DNA of 64,000 nt. Origin: Microbacterium foliorum. GTDB lineage: Bacteria > Actinomycetota > Actinomycetes > Actinomycetales > Microbacteriaceae. Location of the stretch: NCBI RefSeq assembly GCF_006385575.1, contig NZ_CP041040.1, positions 1,426,001 to 1,490,000 of the forward strand, given 5' to 3'. The position numbers were made by a program, and so were the translations under genes. The notes below the pieces were generated by a model, which saw nothing but the letters and a program-made list of their open reading frames with translations, had not been told where the DNA came from and did no database searches. Position 1 is the first letter of the stretch; each line of letters opens with the position of its first letter. Of this stretch, positions 37,276 through 45,485 are shown one piece after another.

Positions 37276-38142
37276 ATGTCCTCGTCCACTGTCGTGTCCT
37301 TCCCCGCCGGCGGCGTCTCAGGTTCGAGCACCGTCCGTCGGATCGAGTCCGGCGAGGCGGGCACCGTCGTCGTCGTGGACGCGACGCCGTTCCACCCGGT
37401 CGATCACACGTGGCCGGATCAGCCGGGCGACAGCGGTGAGATCGTGCTCGACGGGGCTGTCGTTCGCGTCTCAGAGGCTGTGATGGCGGCGATCTCCGAT
37501 GAGGGCGAGTTCGCGCTCGGAGCCGACATTCCGGTCAAGCGTGGCGCTGAGGGGTGGACCTGGCTCGTCGGTCACCCGCTCGAGGGGGAGACGCCGTCCT
37601 CGCTGGTCGAGGGGGCGCGTGTGGAGCTGTCGGTCGACGCTCCTCGGCGGGCCGGCCTCAGCCGGGGGCACACCGCATGCCACCTCGCGTCGTTGGCCCT
37701 CGACATCGCCGTCGCCGACCTGTGGCGCAAGGACCCGGGAGCGGATGCTCTGGGCAACCCGAATTTCGAGGCCAGAGCGAATCAGTCCAGCCGCATCCAT
37801 GAAGACGGCGCTGTCGACGAGTACCGTCTGGGCAAGAGCCTGCGCCGAGCAGGTTTCGACACCGAGACGTTCGCGGCGACGCTCGAGGATCGGGAGGCGG
37901 CGATCAACGCCCAGCTGGCCACGTGGGTCGCCTCCGGTGCGATGAGCCGCGTGGTGCCCGAGGGCCCGACCATCGTGGATCGCCGCAGCTGGCACTGCGA
38001 ACTGCCGGATGGCCACGCCGAGATCCTCTGCGGCGGAACGCACGTGGAGTCGCTTTCCGAGTTCGTCTCGATCTCGGTTGCGCTCGATCTGACGGATCCC
38101 CAGCTGCTGGTGATGACCACGAAGGCCGTTCCCGCGGTCTGA
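37276..38142 (+). CDS. AlaX-like alanyl-tRNA editing protein
   Basis: Free-standing AlaX proteins hydrolyse mischarged Ser- or Gly-tRNA-Ala. The 288-residue protein has the zinc and catalytic motifs of the editing (SAD) domain: HTACH (His132, His136) and CGGTH (Cys252, His256). The N-terminal part (VVVVDATPFHPVDHTWPDQPGDSGEI) resembles the synthetase strand with FHPEGGGQPxDxG, but altered. Spacing between the two zinc motifs is larger than in minimal AlaX, so substrate specificity is uncertain; the family is often just called metal-dependent hydrolase. ATG 37276 follows AAGGAG. It lies 31 bases after ispG and may share its transcript. Confidence 0.78.
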   Translation: MSSSTVVSFPAGGVSGSSTVRRIESGEAGTVVVVDATPFHPVDHTWPDQPGDSGEIVLDGAVVRVSEAVMAAISDEGEFALGADIPVKRGAEGWTWLVGHPLEGETPSSLVEGARVELSVDAPRRAGLSRGHTACHLASLALDIAVADLWRKDPGADALGNPNFEARANQSSRIHEDGAVDEYRLGKSLRRAGFDTETFAATLEDREAAINAQLATWVASGAMSRVVPEGPTIVDRRSWHCELPDGHAEILCGGTHVESLSEFVSISVALDLTDPQLLVMTTKAVPAV

Positions 38143-38148
38143 GTCCGC

Positions 38149-38841
38149 TCAGCGAACGAATCCGGCCTGCACGCGGCCGCCGGCACGTTCGAGTTCAGCC
38201 GAGACGCGGGCTGCGAAGGTCTTGTAGTCGCTCGCGATCAGAGGGATGGTCAAGCGGTCGGCTCTTTCGATGCTCAGCTCTTGAAGGCGTCGGGGCAGCC
38301 ATTTGCCCGCCCCTATCCACTGCCCCTCGGTGAGCAGCATGAGCTCTGCGATCCGCTCGAACAGGATGGATGCCTCCACGCGCTGTTCGACGGGGTCCGT
38401 GGCGTCCTCCAGATCGTCGAGCACATCCGTGATGACGTAGCGGCGGAAGGCGGACTCCTGCGCGCTGAGAGAGGGCCCGGCGTGGAGCACACTCCGCCAA
38501 CGCTGTCGGAGTGGTCCCAGTCGGTCATCCTCTCGGATCGCGATGCCGTCGACGAGCATGTGCACCGTCACCGGACGGTGCTGCGCGATGCCTCGTGCCG
38601 CCCACTCGTCGAAACCCCGCGACGTGTAGGCGAAGACCTCGAAGATCTCTCCGTCGAAGTCGTGCGTCGAGGCTTCACTCGTCTGTCCGTCGACATCGAA
38701 GAGGTCATCTCCGAGGAGCAGCAGGTCGATGTCGCTCGTCGAGGTGCGGTCGCCGCGCGCTGTGCTCCCCGCCACGATGGCGACATCGGCCCGCGGGTAG
38801 TGGGCGGCGACGAATCGTTCAGCGACGGCGAAGTGGTCCAC
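38149..38841 (-). CDS. Nucleotidyltransferase-fold protein
   Basis: The protein has the Pol-beta/MNT-type nucleotidyltransferase motif GSTARGDRTSTSDIDLLLL near its N-terminus (GS...RG, then the DID metal-binding acids) and a third acid in DFDGEIFEVFAY. The C-terminal half is helical and could hold a substrate domain like those of aminoglycoside adenylyltransferases, but I recognise no specific substrate. The frame is open upstream into the tandem Nudix gene; GTG 38841 (VDHFAVAERFVAAHYPRADVAIVAGS) gives 230 residues and begins just before the domain. The start is uncertain. It is downstream of the Nudix gene on the same strand, almost certainly in one operon. Confidence 0.7.
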   Translation of the reverse strand: MDHFAVAERFVAAHYPRADVAIVAGSTARGDRTSTSDIDLLLLGDDLFDVDGQTSEASTHDFDGEIFEVFAYTSRGFDEWAARGIAQHRPVTVHMLVDGIAIREDDRLGPLRQRWRSVLHAGPSLSAQESAFRRYVITDVLDDLEDATDPVEQRVEASILFERIAELMLLTEGQWIGAGKWLPRRLQELSIERADRLTIPLIASDYKTFAARVSAELERAGGRVQAGFVR

Positions 38842-38879
38842 GTCGACAGCGTAACCGTCGGGCTGTGCGCCTCCGGGGA

Positions 38880-39788
38880 TCAGCGCGTCGCTGCTCCGAG
38901 CCGCGCGCCGAGTCCGGCGGCGAGCACGTGTGCCTGGCTCAGTGGGAGCCATCGACACGTCCATGAGATGGGGGAGTCGCCGGTTGCCGGATCGGCTTCG
39001 CCGGCCTGCCACACGGCCGTGACATCGGGGTCGGGGATCTCCAACTGGAAGAAGTGGCGGAGTGCCATCTCTTCGCGGGCAGGGGAGAGATCGTACAGAT
39101 CCGTGCCGAGGCGGCGGGTCACAGTTCCACGGAGACCTGTCTCCTCGAACAGCTCTCGCTCAGCCGCGCCGGCAGCACTTTCGCCCTGGCGCACGGTGCC
39201 TGCGGGCACCTGGACCCCGGTGGCGAGCATGTCGGTGTCGTCGTGAGTGAAGACCAGCAGTCGATTCTCGGCGATGACGTAACAGACGGCCTTCTCGACG
39301 ATGCTGCTCCGTTCCGAATAGCGGGTCTCACAGAACCGGCTGGCATCGTCGATGATCGGATCAACCCACCGATCCCGCGGAAGCCGCGCGATCTCCGGGA
39401 TCGTGAACCAGGCGATCTCGATGAGCTCGCCATCGGTGAAGAGGAACTCCGCGTCGATCGGGATCGAGCAGGAGTAGGCGATCGTGGTGTAGCTGACACG
39501 ATCCCCGTTCGGGTAGCTCACCAGCAGGTCTTCGCCTCCATAGGCCCCCACGATCCCGTGCACGGTGGCTTCGACACCGATCTCCTCGCGCACCTCTCGG
39601 AGGACCGCATCCTCCGGTCTCTCGAGCGGCTCTATTCCCCCTCCGAGCAGGCCCCAGAGGGGTGAATGTGCTTGCCGGCACAGCAGAAAACGATCACCGC
39701 GCCGGATGATCGCCGTCACAGCGGGAAGTATGAGGAGGTCATGACCAACGCGCTCGCGAAGGTCGCTCAGATACGGCGATATCGGCAT
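38880..39788 (-). CDS. Tandem Nudix hydrolase with two intact Nudix boxes
   Basis: The 302-residue protein contains two Nudix domains. The first box spans residues 50-72 and the second 197-219; both match GX5EX7REUXEEXGU completely (endings REVREEIGV and RELFEETGL). Each is preceded by a typical Nudix strand (TAIIRRGDRFLLCRQ; CYVIAENRLLVFTHDD). Such enzymes cleave nucleoside diphosphates linked to another group; substrates cannot be told from sequence. Two fused active domains are unusual. ATG 39788 lies seven bases after TAGGCT on the minus strand. The stop lies within the upstream frame of the nucleotidyltransferase gene. Confidence 0.88.
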   Translation of the reverse strand: MPISPYLSDLRERVGHDLLILPAVTAIIRRGDRFLLCRQAHSPLWGLLGGGIEPLERPEDAVLREVREEIGVEATVHGIVGAYGGEDLLVSYPNGDRVSYTTIAYSCSIPIDAEFLFTDGELIEIAWFTIPEIARLPRDRWVDPIIDDASRFCETRYSERSSIVEKAVCYVIAENRLLVFTHDDTDMLATGVQVPAGTVRQGESAAGAAERELFEETGLRGTVTRRLGTDLYDLSPAREEMALRHFFQLEIPDPDVTAVWQAGEADPATGDSPISWTCRWLPLSQAHVLAAGLGARLGAATR

Positions 39789-39795
39789 GACGGGA

Positions 39796-39801
39796 AGCCT
39801 A
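39796..39801 (-). promoter_or_regulatory. Predicted -10 box (TAGGCT), leaderless Nudix gene
   Basis: On the minus strand TAGGCT is followed by TCCCGTC and ATG 39788. Confidence 0.5.
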
Positions 39802-39806
39802 GGCCG

Positions 39807-41222
39807 TCAGGCGCTGAACTCGATCTCGCCTCGGGCGATGTCGGCGCGCACGACCCGGAGCCTCACGACAGCGCCGGGCACCGTGTCGGCGGGGATCGGG
39901 GCGGAAGCGGTGACGGCGGGCTCAGCGATCTGGACTGCCGCCCGCTCACCACGGATCTCGATCACGGTCGCATCGACGGCAGAGCCGACCAGGGGTGTCA
40001 TCAGCGCGGCCTCGACGCAGTTGATCGTCGCGGAATCGAGCCGGGATGCGCGCTGACCGGACTCCTGCATCAGTGCGGGCAGATCCGGGAGGGACTCGCG
40101 TACCCAGCTCGGTACCTCACGACCTTCGGAGACTGCGAGGCAGATCGCGAGCGACCAGCGATCGATGAGACGGCGCAGCGGCGCCGTGGCATGCGCGTAG
40201 GGTGCGGCGATGGCCGCCTGCTCGACGTCGGGCGGCACCGACCCGTCGAAGGCCACGTAGCCGGCGCCGCGGAACAGCGATGCCGCAGCCTCGAGAATCG
40301 GGAGGGTCATCGGGTCCTCGCGATCCAGCTCGCGAAGGTAGTCGCCGTAGGTGCCCGTCGTCCACGGGCGTCCCAGGGCCTCGGTCTGGTGACGGAAAGC
40401 CTCGAAGGACTTCTCGTCGGGCTGCGGCATCGTCCGCAGGATGCCGATGCCGGCGCCGATCATCAGGGACGCGGCTGCCATGCCTGTCATGAGGGACAGT
40501 TGCGCGTTCCATTCCTCGACGGGAAGCGGATGCCGACGCTCGATCGCATATGTGCCGTCGGCGGCTCTGGTCACTTCCACGTCGGGGAGGTTCAGGCTTG
40601 CGCCGCCGCGGATTTTCTCCTGCTCGATCCGCAGCGCACCGATCTCCGGAAGCAACGCGGCCGGGCCGCCCTCGCCTCGGTCCAGTGCCGCCTGCGTGCT
40701 GGCGTACTCGAGCTGGGCGCGTGAGCGGATCAGAGCCCGCTCGAGCCGGAACTCTTCGACGACTCCCGCAGAATCGAGGGCGAAAGTCCAGACGAGTCCG
40801 GGGCGGTCCGCGTCGGCCAGCAGCGACGCGCGATCCTCGCTGAGCACCTTCGGATGCAGGGGGATCCTGCCATCTGCCGCATACAGCGTCTGACCTCGAC
40901 GGCGGGCTTCGGCGTCCACCGCCCCACCGGGGGCGACGAAGCCGGGCACATCGGCGATCGCGTAGCGAACGGTGTACCCGGAATCCCGCCGCTCGAGGTG
41001 GAAGGCCTGGTCGAGGTCGCGGGAGCCCTGCGGATCGAGCGTGGCGAAGGGGATGTCGCGCAGGTCGAGTTCGGGAACCGCAGCCTCCGACGCCTCTGCT
41101 TCGGCGACGACCGAGGTGGGGAAGTCCGTGGGCGCGTCGAGGGATTCTCTCAGCGCGGCAAGCGCCGCGGCGAGTTCGGTCTGCGCGGCGGACGGGGCAA
41201 CGTGCGATCGGCGCTGAGGCAT
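39807..41222 (-). CDS. RNB-domain ribonuclease (RNase II/R superfamily)
   Basis: The 471-residue protein is a single RNB exonuclease domain with a short C-terminal part; it lacks the N-terminal cold-shock domains of RNase R and RNase II. The metal site reads TLDPQGSRDLDQA: Asp63, Asp69 and Asp71 match the conserved acids, while the fourth is Gln72. RYAIADVPGFV, RRRGQTLYAADGRIPLHPKV and HATAPLRRLIDR are further family segments. Degradation of single-stranded RNA 3' to 5' is expected. ATG 41222 lies six bases after TAGTGT on the minus strand. The Nudix gene starts 19 bases beyond its stop but has its own -10. Confidence 0.9.
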   Translation of the reverse strand: MPQRRSHVAPSAAQTELAAALAALRESLDAPTDFPTSVVAEAEASEAAVPELDLRDIPFATLDPQGSRDLDQAFHLERRDSGYTVRYAIADVPGFVAPGGAVDAEARRRGQTLYAADGRIPLHPKVLSEDRASLLADADRPGLVWTFALDSAGVVEEFRLERALIRSRAQLEYASTQAALDRGEGGPAALLPEIGALRIEQEKIRGGASLNLPDVEVTRAADGTYAIERRHPLPVEEWNAQLSLMTGMAAASLMIGAGIGILRTMPQPDEKSFEAFRHQTEALGRPWTTGTYGDYLRELDREDPMTLPILEAAASLFRGAGYVAFDGSVPPDVEQAAIAAPYAHATAPLRRLIDRWSLAICLAVSEGREVPSWVRESLPDLPALMQESGQRASRLDSATINCVEAALMTPLVGSAVDATVIEIRGERAAVQIAEPAVTASAPIPADTVPGAVVRLRVVRADIARGEIEFSA

Positions 41223-41228
41223 GACTCC

Positions 41229-41234
41229 ACACTA
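41229..41234 (-). promoter_or_regulatory. Predicted -10 box (TAGTGT), leaderless RNB gene
   Basis: On the minus strand TAGTGT is followed by GGAGTC and ATG 41222. Confidence 0.5.
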
Positions 41235-41298
41235 TGACGACGCGGCCAGAGGACTGCGCGATTCCAGGCATGGTCGCCCGTCGCCCATCGCCGCACGG

Positions 41299-42597
41299 TC
41301 AGAACGGCGGTGGCGCGTCGTCTTCGGTGACGGTGGTGGTGTTCTGTGCGGGTGGTTTGTCGATGTAGATCTGGCCGGTGGGGCTGGTCCAGGCGAAGGC
41401 GCCGTCGTTGCGGTGTTCGACGTGCCAGGGCGTGCGGTGCTTGAGGGTGTGGTGTCGGCGGCACAGGACGCCGAGGTTGTCGGCCGTGGTCGCGCCGCCG
41501 AGGGCGTGGTCGCGAGTGTGGTCGAGATCGCCGTCTCGGGCGGAGTACCCGCAGGTCGGGAACCGGCATCGTTGATCTCGGGCTCTCAAGTGCCGTTTCA
41601 GGGCAACGGAGGGCCGGTAGTGGTCGACGGCGAGCAGAGCGCCGGTGATCGGATGAGTGAGGATCCGATCCCACCCGGACGCCATACCCGCGAGCAGCCG
41701 TGCGGTGCGGATATCGATCGGGATGCAGCCGTCCAGCTCGGCCGGGACGCTGCTCGCGCCGATCAGCGACAGCACGGGGACGGTGACAGTCACGGTCGGG
41801 GTGATCGCGGCGAGCATGCCGTCGACGGTGTCGTGTCCTGCGGGCGCGCCGGTGAGGAGCAGGTCGAGAGCGACATCGCAGCGGGCCTGCCCGAGCGTCC
41901 GCGAGTCATGGGCCGACGGAGTGCGGGAGTCGCTCGACGATTCCGCGAACGCGGCTTTCACGATCGCGGTGACTCGGTTCAATGCGCCGTGCACGAGGGC
42001 GGCCGGGCCGAAGATGCTCAGTTCCGCCATGCCGTCTGCGCGGTTCTTCACCCACACGCCGCGCTCGCGGCGAGCGTCCTTGTGGCGTTCGTCGATGCTG
42101 CGCGGTTGGAAGCGGTCGGCGACGCGCCGTGCCATCCGCCCCACTCGGTTCGGGGACTCCGTCTGAGCGAAGTCGACCATCTGCCCTGCGTACGCACTCC
42201 GTGCGCCAGGATCTTCAAGGTGCATCCCGGCGTCGACGATGACCCGAGCATGCGCGGCGCTGATCAGCCCGGCACCCTGCGCCTGCCACACCCGGGGGAA
42301 CCGGGACACCACGAGTTCCGCGTCGAGCATCCGCCGCTGCACCGTCCGGTCGCTGACGCGCAGCGCCGCCCCGAACTCCGCCGCCACCGCCCGCACCGCC
42401 AGATCGACACCATCAGCACTCGGTTCGGCGGCTTGCTCTGCTGCTTCGACAGCGATCCGCGAACCGAGCGCGAGGAGGCCATCACGCGCGGCCAGCAACG
42501 ACCCGATCGTCCGATCGACCTCGACGAGCATCTCTGCGACCGCGCCCAGCGCGCCCATTTGCTCCACTGTTGCGTCGATCAGTGCCGTCATACCCAC
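41299..42597 (-). CDS. DUF222/HNH endonuclease-domain protein (13E12 type)
   Basis: The 432-residue protein has the DUF222 domain (about 40-330) and a C-terminal HNH nuclease module: CRFPTCGYSARDGDLDHT, then HALGGATTADNLGVLCRRHHTLKH, containing the zinc-binding cysteines and the D-H-H catalytic set. This family (REP13E12 in Mycobacterium) is found in many copies in actinobacterial genomes and may be mobile or domesticated; its function is unknown. GTG 42597 or ATG 42591 is the start. The 240 bases upstream are visibly richer in A and C than their surroundings, and no target-site duplication or terminal repeat is evident. Confidence 0.9.
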   Translation of the reverse strand: MGMTALIDATVEQMGALGAVAEMLVEVDRTIGSLLAARDGLLALGSRIAVEAAEQAAEPSADGVDLAVRAVAAEFGAALRVSDRTVQRRMLDAELVVSRFPRVWQAQGAGLISAAHARVIVDAGMHLEDPGARSAYAGQMVDFAQTESPNRVGRMARRVADRFQPRSIDERHKDARRERGVWVKNRADGMAELSIFGPAALVHGALNRVTAIVKAAFAESSSDSRTPSAHDSRTLGQARCDVALDLLLTGAPAGHDTVDGMLAAITPTVTVTVPVLSLIGASSVPAELDGCIPIDIRTARLLAGMASGWDRILTHPITGALLAVDHYRPSVALKRHLRARDQRCRFPTCGYSARDGDLDHTRDHALGGATTADNLGVLCRRHHTLKHRTPWHVEHRNDGAFAWTSPTGQIYIDKPPAQNTTTVTEDDAPPPF

Positions 42598-42829
42598 ATC
42601 ACATCACCCACCACTGACATCCCCACCCCAGATCAGAGGCCAAAACCCAGACACGGAAACAGAACAACAGCATCCCGGAATGGACGAGAGCGCAGCCCCG
42701 TGAAGGCCGCTCGCCAGGGCCGCCCAGGCGCGCCCGAAGACGACGCTCCCGACGATCAGCGATGCACCGCGGTGCCTCGGGAACCTGTGATTCGCGTGTC
42801 CGTCCGACCCAGACCGGAATACTGGGCGT
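42598..42829. other. Intergenic stretch with no recognised gene
   Basis: These bases between the DUF222 gene and the PEP mutase-like gene hold no supported ORF. The first 100 are unusually A/C-rich for the window. I see no repeat or hairpin of note. Confidence 0.5.
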
Positions 42830-42835
42830 TAGCGT
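42830..42835 (+). promoter_or_regulatory. Predicted -10 box (TAGCGT), leaderless PEP mutase-family gene
   Basis: TAGCGT is followed by GGGGGC and ATG 42842. Confidence 0.45.
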
Positions 42836-42841
42836 GGGGGC

Positions 42842-43612
42842 ATGACCACTGCTGCGAAGGCCAAGGCCCTGATCGGACTCTACGAAGCCCCGGAGATCCT
42901 CCGCGTCGTGAATGTGTGGGACGTCGTGTCCGCCCGCGCCGTCGCGAAGCTGCCTGAGACGAAGGCGATCGCGACTGCCGGGCACGGCATCGCCGCCTCC
43001 TTCGGATTCGAGGACGGCACGATTCCGCGGGACATCATGATCGACATGATCGGTCGCATCGCTGCATCCGTCTCGGTCCCGGTGACCGCCGACCTCGACG
43101 ACGGTTACGGCGACGCGGGGGAGACCACCCGCCTGGCGATCGGCGCCGGTGTCGTCGGCGCCAACGTCGAAGACCGCCTCAAGCCGTTCGACGAATCCGT
43201 CGCCGCGGTCGAGGCGATCGTCAAGGCGGCCGAAGCCGAGGGTGTTCCGTTCGCCCTCAATGCGCGCACCGATGCGTTCGTCCGTGCAGGCCACCGCCCC
43301 GTCGCCGAGAGTGTCGCCGACGCGATCCAGCGTGGGCGCGCCTTCCTCGATGCCGGTGCCACCGCGGTCTTCGTGCCGGGAATGCTCGACGCCAACATCA
43401 CTCGACAGCTCGTCGACGGCCTCGGTGCGGGCAAGCTCAGCGTGATCGGTCTGCCCGGCACCCTCGCCGCGTCGGAGTACGAGAAGCTCGGTGTCACCCG
43501 CATCTCGTACGGTCCTCTTCCGCAGCGGGTGGCGCTCACGGCCGTCCAGGAGCTCGCCGCGAGCCTGTACGCCGGCGGCGTGATCCCCAACGGCCTCCCC
43601 GCGCTCAACTGA
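42842..43612 (+). CDS. Isocitrate lyase/PEP mutase-family enzyme
   Basis: The 256-residue protein belongs to the PEP mutase/isocitrate lyase superfamily of TIM-barrel enzymes that make or break C-C or C-P bonds next to a carboxylate. Visible features are NVWDVVSARAVAKL, TAGHGIAASFGFEDG, the metal-binding TADLDDGYGD, GVVGANVEDRLKP, and the barrel segments ARTDAFVRAG and AVFVPGM. It resembles the small 'oxaloacetate decarboxylase/PEP phosphonomutase' group, not full-length isocitrate lyase. Its substrate is unknown. The ATG lies six bases after TAGCGT. proS follows after 42 bases across a long palindrome. Confidence 0.88.
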   Translation: MTTAAKAKALIGLYEAPEILRVVNVWDVVSARAVAKLPETKAIATAGHGIAASFGFEDGTIPRDIMIDMIGRIAASVSVPVTADLDDGYGDAGETTRLAIGAGVVGANVEDRLKPFDESVAAVEAIVKAAEAEGVPFALNARTDAFVRAGHRPVAESVADAIQRGRAFLDAGATAVFVPGMLDANITRQLVDGLGAGKLSVIGLPGTLAASEYEKLGVTRISYGPLPQRVALTAVQELAASLYAGGVIPNGLPALN

Positions 43613-43623
43613 CCCATCGCGAA

Positions 43624-43666
43624 ACGAGTGACCACCGGTCAGTAGACTTGCCCGGTGGTCACTCGT
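43624..43666. repeat. Fifteen-base inverted repeat around the proS -10 box
   Basis: ACGAGTGACCACCGG (43624-43638) is the exact complement of 43652-43666, with a 13-base spacer that holds the predicted -10 TAGACT. The right arm covers the proS start codon. It may be an operator, or an RNA hairpin ending transcripts from upstream. Confidence 0.75.
43643..43648 (+). promoter_or_regulatory. Predicted -10 box (TAGACT), leaderless proS
   Basis: TAGACT is followed by six bases and GTG 43655, and it lies in the centre of a long inverted repeat. Confidence 0.5.
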
Positions 43667-45412
43667 CTATCGAATTTCTTCCTCCGTACGCTCCGTGAAG
43701 ACCCTGCAGGCGCAGAGGTCGCGAGCCACAGGCTGCTGATCCGCGCCGGATACATCCGACCGCAGGCTGCCGGAATCTTCGCGTGGCTCCCGCTCGGACT
43801 GCGCGTGAAGGCCAAGATCGAGACCGTCGTCCGCGAGGAGATGGCCGCCGCAGGTGCGCAGGAAGTGCACTTCCCGGCTCTGATGCCTCGCGAGTCGTAC
43901 GAGGCGACCGGGCGTTGGGAGGAATACGGCGACCTGCTGTTCCGCCTCCAGGACCGCAAGGGCGGGGACTACCTGCTTGCACCGACCCATGAAGAGGCGT
44001 TCACGCTCCTCGTCAAGGATCTCTACTCGTCGTACAAGGATCTGCCTCTCACGATCTACCAGATCCAGGACAAGTATCGCGATGAGGCACGCCCGCGTGC
44101 AGGCCTGCTCCGCGGTCGTGAGTTCACGATGAAGGATGCCTACTCGTTCGATTCCTCGGATGCCGGACTCGATGTGAGCTACCAGGCTCAGCGCGATGCG
44201 TACGAGCGGATCTTCCAGCGCCTCGGTCTCGAGTACGTGATCGTCCAGGCGGATGCCGGGGCGATGGGCGGTTCGCGAAGCGAGGAGTTCCTTCACCCGA
44301 CCCCCGTGGGTGAGGACACGTTCGTGCGGAGCGCCGGCGGCTACGCCGCCAACGTCGAGGCGTTCGCGACGGCAGTGCCCGACGCGATCGCCTTCGATGC
44401 CGACGCATCCCCTGTCATCTTCGACTCACCGAACACGCCGACGATCGAGACGCTCGTCGCCCACGCGAACGAGCACCTCGAGGGCGACTACTCCGCTGCC
44501 GACACCCTCAAGAATGTCGTGTTGGCACTGACTCACCTCGACGGAACGCGCGAGCTGGTCGTCGTGGGCATCCCGGGTGACCGCGAGGTCGACGAGAAGC
44601 GCGCGGAGGTCGCCTTCGCGCCCGCCGAGGTCGAGACCGCCACGGCCGACGACTTCGAGAACAACCCGCTGCTCGTGAAGGGCTACATCGGGCCCTGGTC
44701 GCCCACCGGCGCTGTGCTCGGCGAAGAGTCGGCGACCGGCATCCGCTACCTGGTCGATCCCCGCGTGAGCGAGGGCACGAGCTGGATCACCGGCGCGAAT
44801 GTCGACCAGAAGCACGCGCATTCGGTCGTCGCCGGTCGGGACTTCTTCTCGGATGGGATCATCGAGATCGCGAACGTCAGGGCGGGCGACCCCGCTCCCG
44901 ACGGTTCCGGCCCGGTCGAGCTCGCTCGCGGGATGGAGATCGGCCACGTGTTCCAGCTCGGCCGCAAGTACGCCGAGGCACTCGGCCTCAAGGTGCTGAA
45001 CGAGAACGGCAAGCTCGTCACGGTCACGATGGGCTCGTACGGGATCGGCGTGACGCGCATCCTCGCGATCATCGCCGAGCTGAACAACGACGACAAGGGA
45101 CTCATCTGGCCCGCATCCGTCGCGCCCTTCGATGTGCAGGTCTTAGCGGCCGGCCGCGATCAGGTGGCGTTCGATGTGGCGACCGAGCTCTCGACGCAAC
45201 TCGAGTCTGCGGGCCTCGACGTGCTCTACGACGACCGTCCGAAGGTCTCGCCCGGCGTGAAGTTCGGAGACGCAGAGCTGGTCGGCGTGCCGAAGATCGT
45301 CATCGTCGGCCGTGGTGCTGCTGAGGGCCAGGTCGAGTTGTGGGACCGCAGCACGGGTGACCGTGAGGCGGTATCGGTCGCCGAGGCCGTGCAGCAGCTG
45401 TCCCGGCGCTGA
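43655..45412 (+). CDS. proS: Prolyl-tRNA synthetase, bacterial type
   Basis: ProRS charges tRNA-Pro. The 585-residue protein is the long bacterial type: class II motif 1 in the N-terminus ([24 protein letters not shown]), motif 2 [24 protein letters not shown], an insertion (editing-like) domain over about 220-400, motif 3 near [16 protein letters not shown], and the anticodon-binding domain at the end ([10 protein letters not shown]...[22 protein letters not shown]). GTG 43655 lies six bases after TAGACT. The gene ends in a very long bidirectional hairpin facing the PNPOx gene. Confidence 0.96.
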   Translation: MVTRLSNFFLRTLREDPAGAEVASHRLLIRAGYIRPQAAGIFAWLPLGLRVKAKIETVVREEMAAAGAQEVHFPALMPRESYEATGRWEEYGDLLFRLQDRKGGDYLLAPTHEEAFTLLVKDLYSSYKDLPLTIYQIQDKYRDEARPRAGLLRGREFTMKDAYSFDSSDAGLDVSYQAQRDAYERIFQRLGLEYVIVQADAGAMGGSRSEEFLHPTPVGEDTFVRSAGGYAANVEAFATAVPDAIAFDADASPVIFDSPNTPTIETLVAHANEHLEGDYSAADTLKNVVLALTHLDGTRELVVVGIPGDREVDEKRAEVAFAPAEVETATADDFENNPLLVKGYIGPWSPTGAVLGEESATGIRYLVDPRVSEGTSWITGANVDQKHAHSVVAGRDFFSDGIIEIANVRAGDPAPDGSGPVELARGMEIGHVFQLGRKYAEALGLKVLNENGKLVTVTMGSYGIGVTRILAIIAELNNDDKGLIWPASVAPFDVQVLAAGRDQVAFDVATELSTQLESAGLDVLYDDRPKVSPGVKFGDAELVGVPKIVIVGRGAAEGQVELWDRSTGDREAVSVAEAVQQLSRR

Positions 45413-45472
45413 CCGTACAGACCGAAGAATGCCGCGCATCTCGTCCGAGGTGCGCGGCATCCGTCTGTACGG
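45413..45472. terminator. Long bidirectional terminator after proS
   Basis: An outer perfect ten-pair stem CCGTACAGAC/GTCTGTACGG (45413-45422, 45463-45472) encloses an inner stem ATGCCGCGCA/TGCGCGGCAT (45429-45438, 45451-45460) extended by four more pairs. It starts directly after the proS stop and lies 13 bases from the convergent gene. Confidence 0.8.
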
Positions 45473-45485
45473 AGTGAGCCGTCCG

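Noticed and set aside
41299..42597. The DUF222/HNH gene as an insertion sequence or homing endonuclease in an intron
   Set aside because: There are no terminal inverted repeats, target duplications, intron structure or interrupted host gene. It is annotated as a free-standing gene of a multicopy family.
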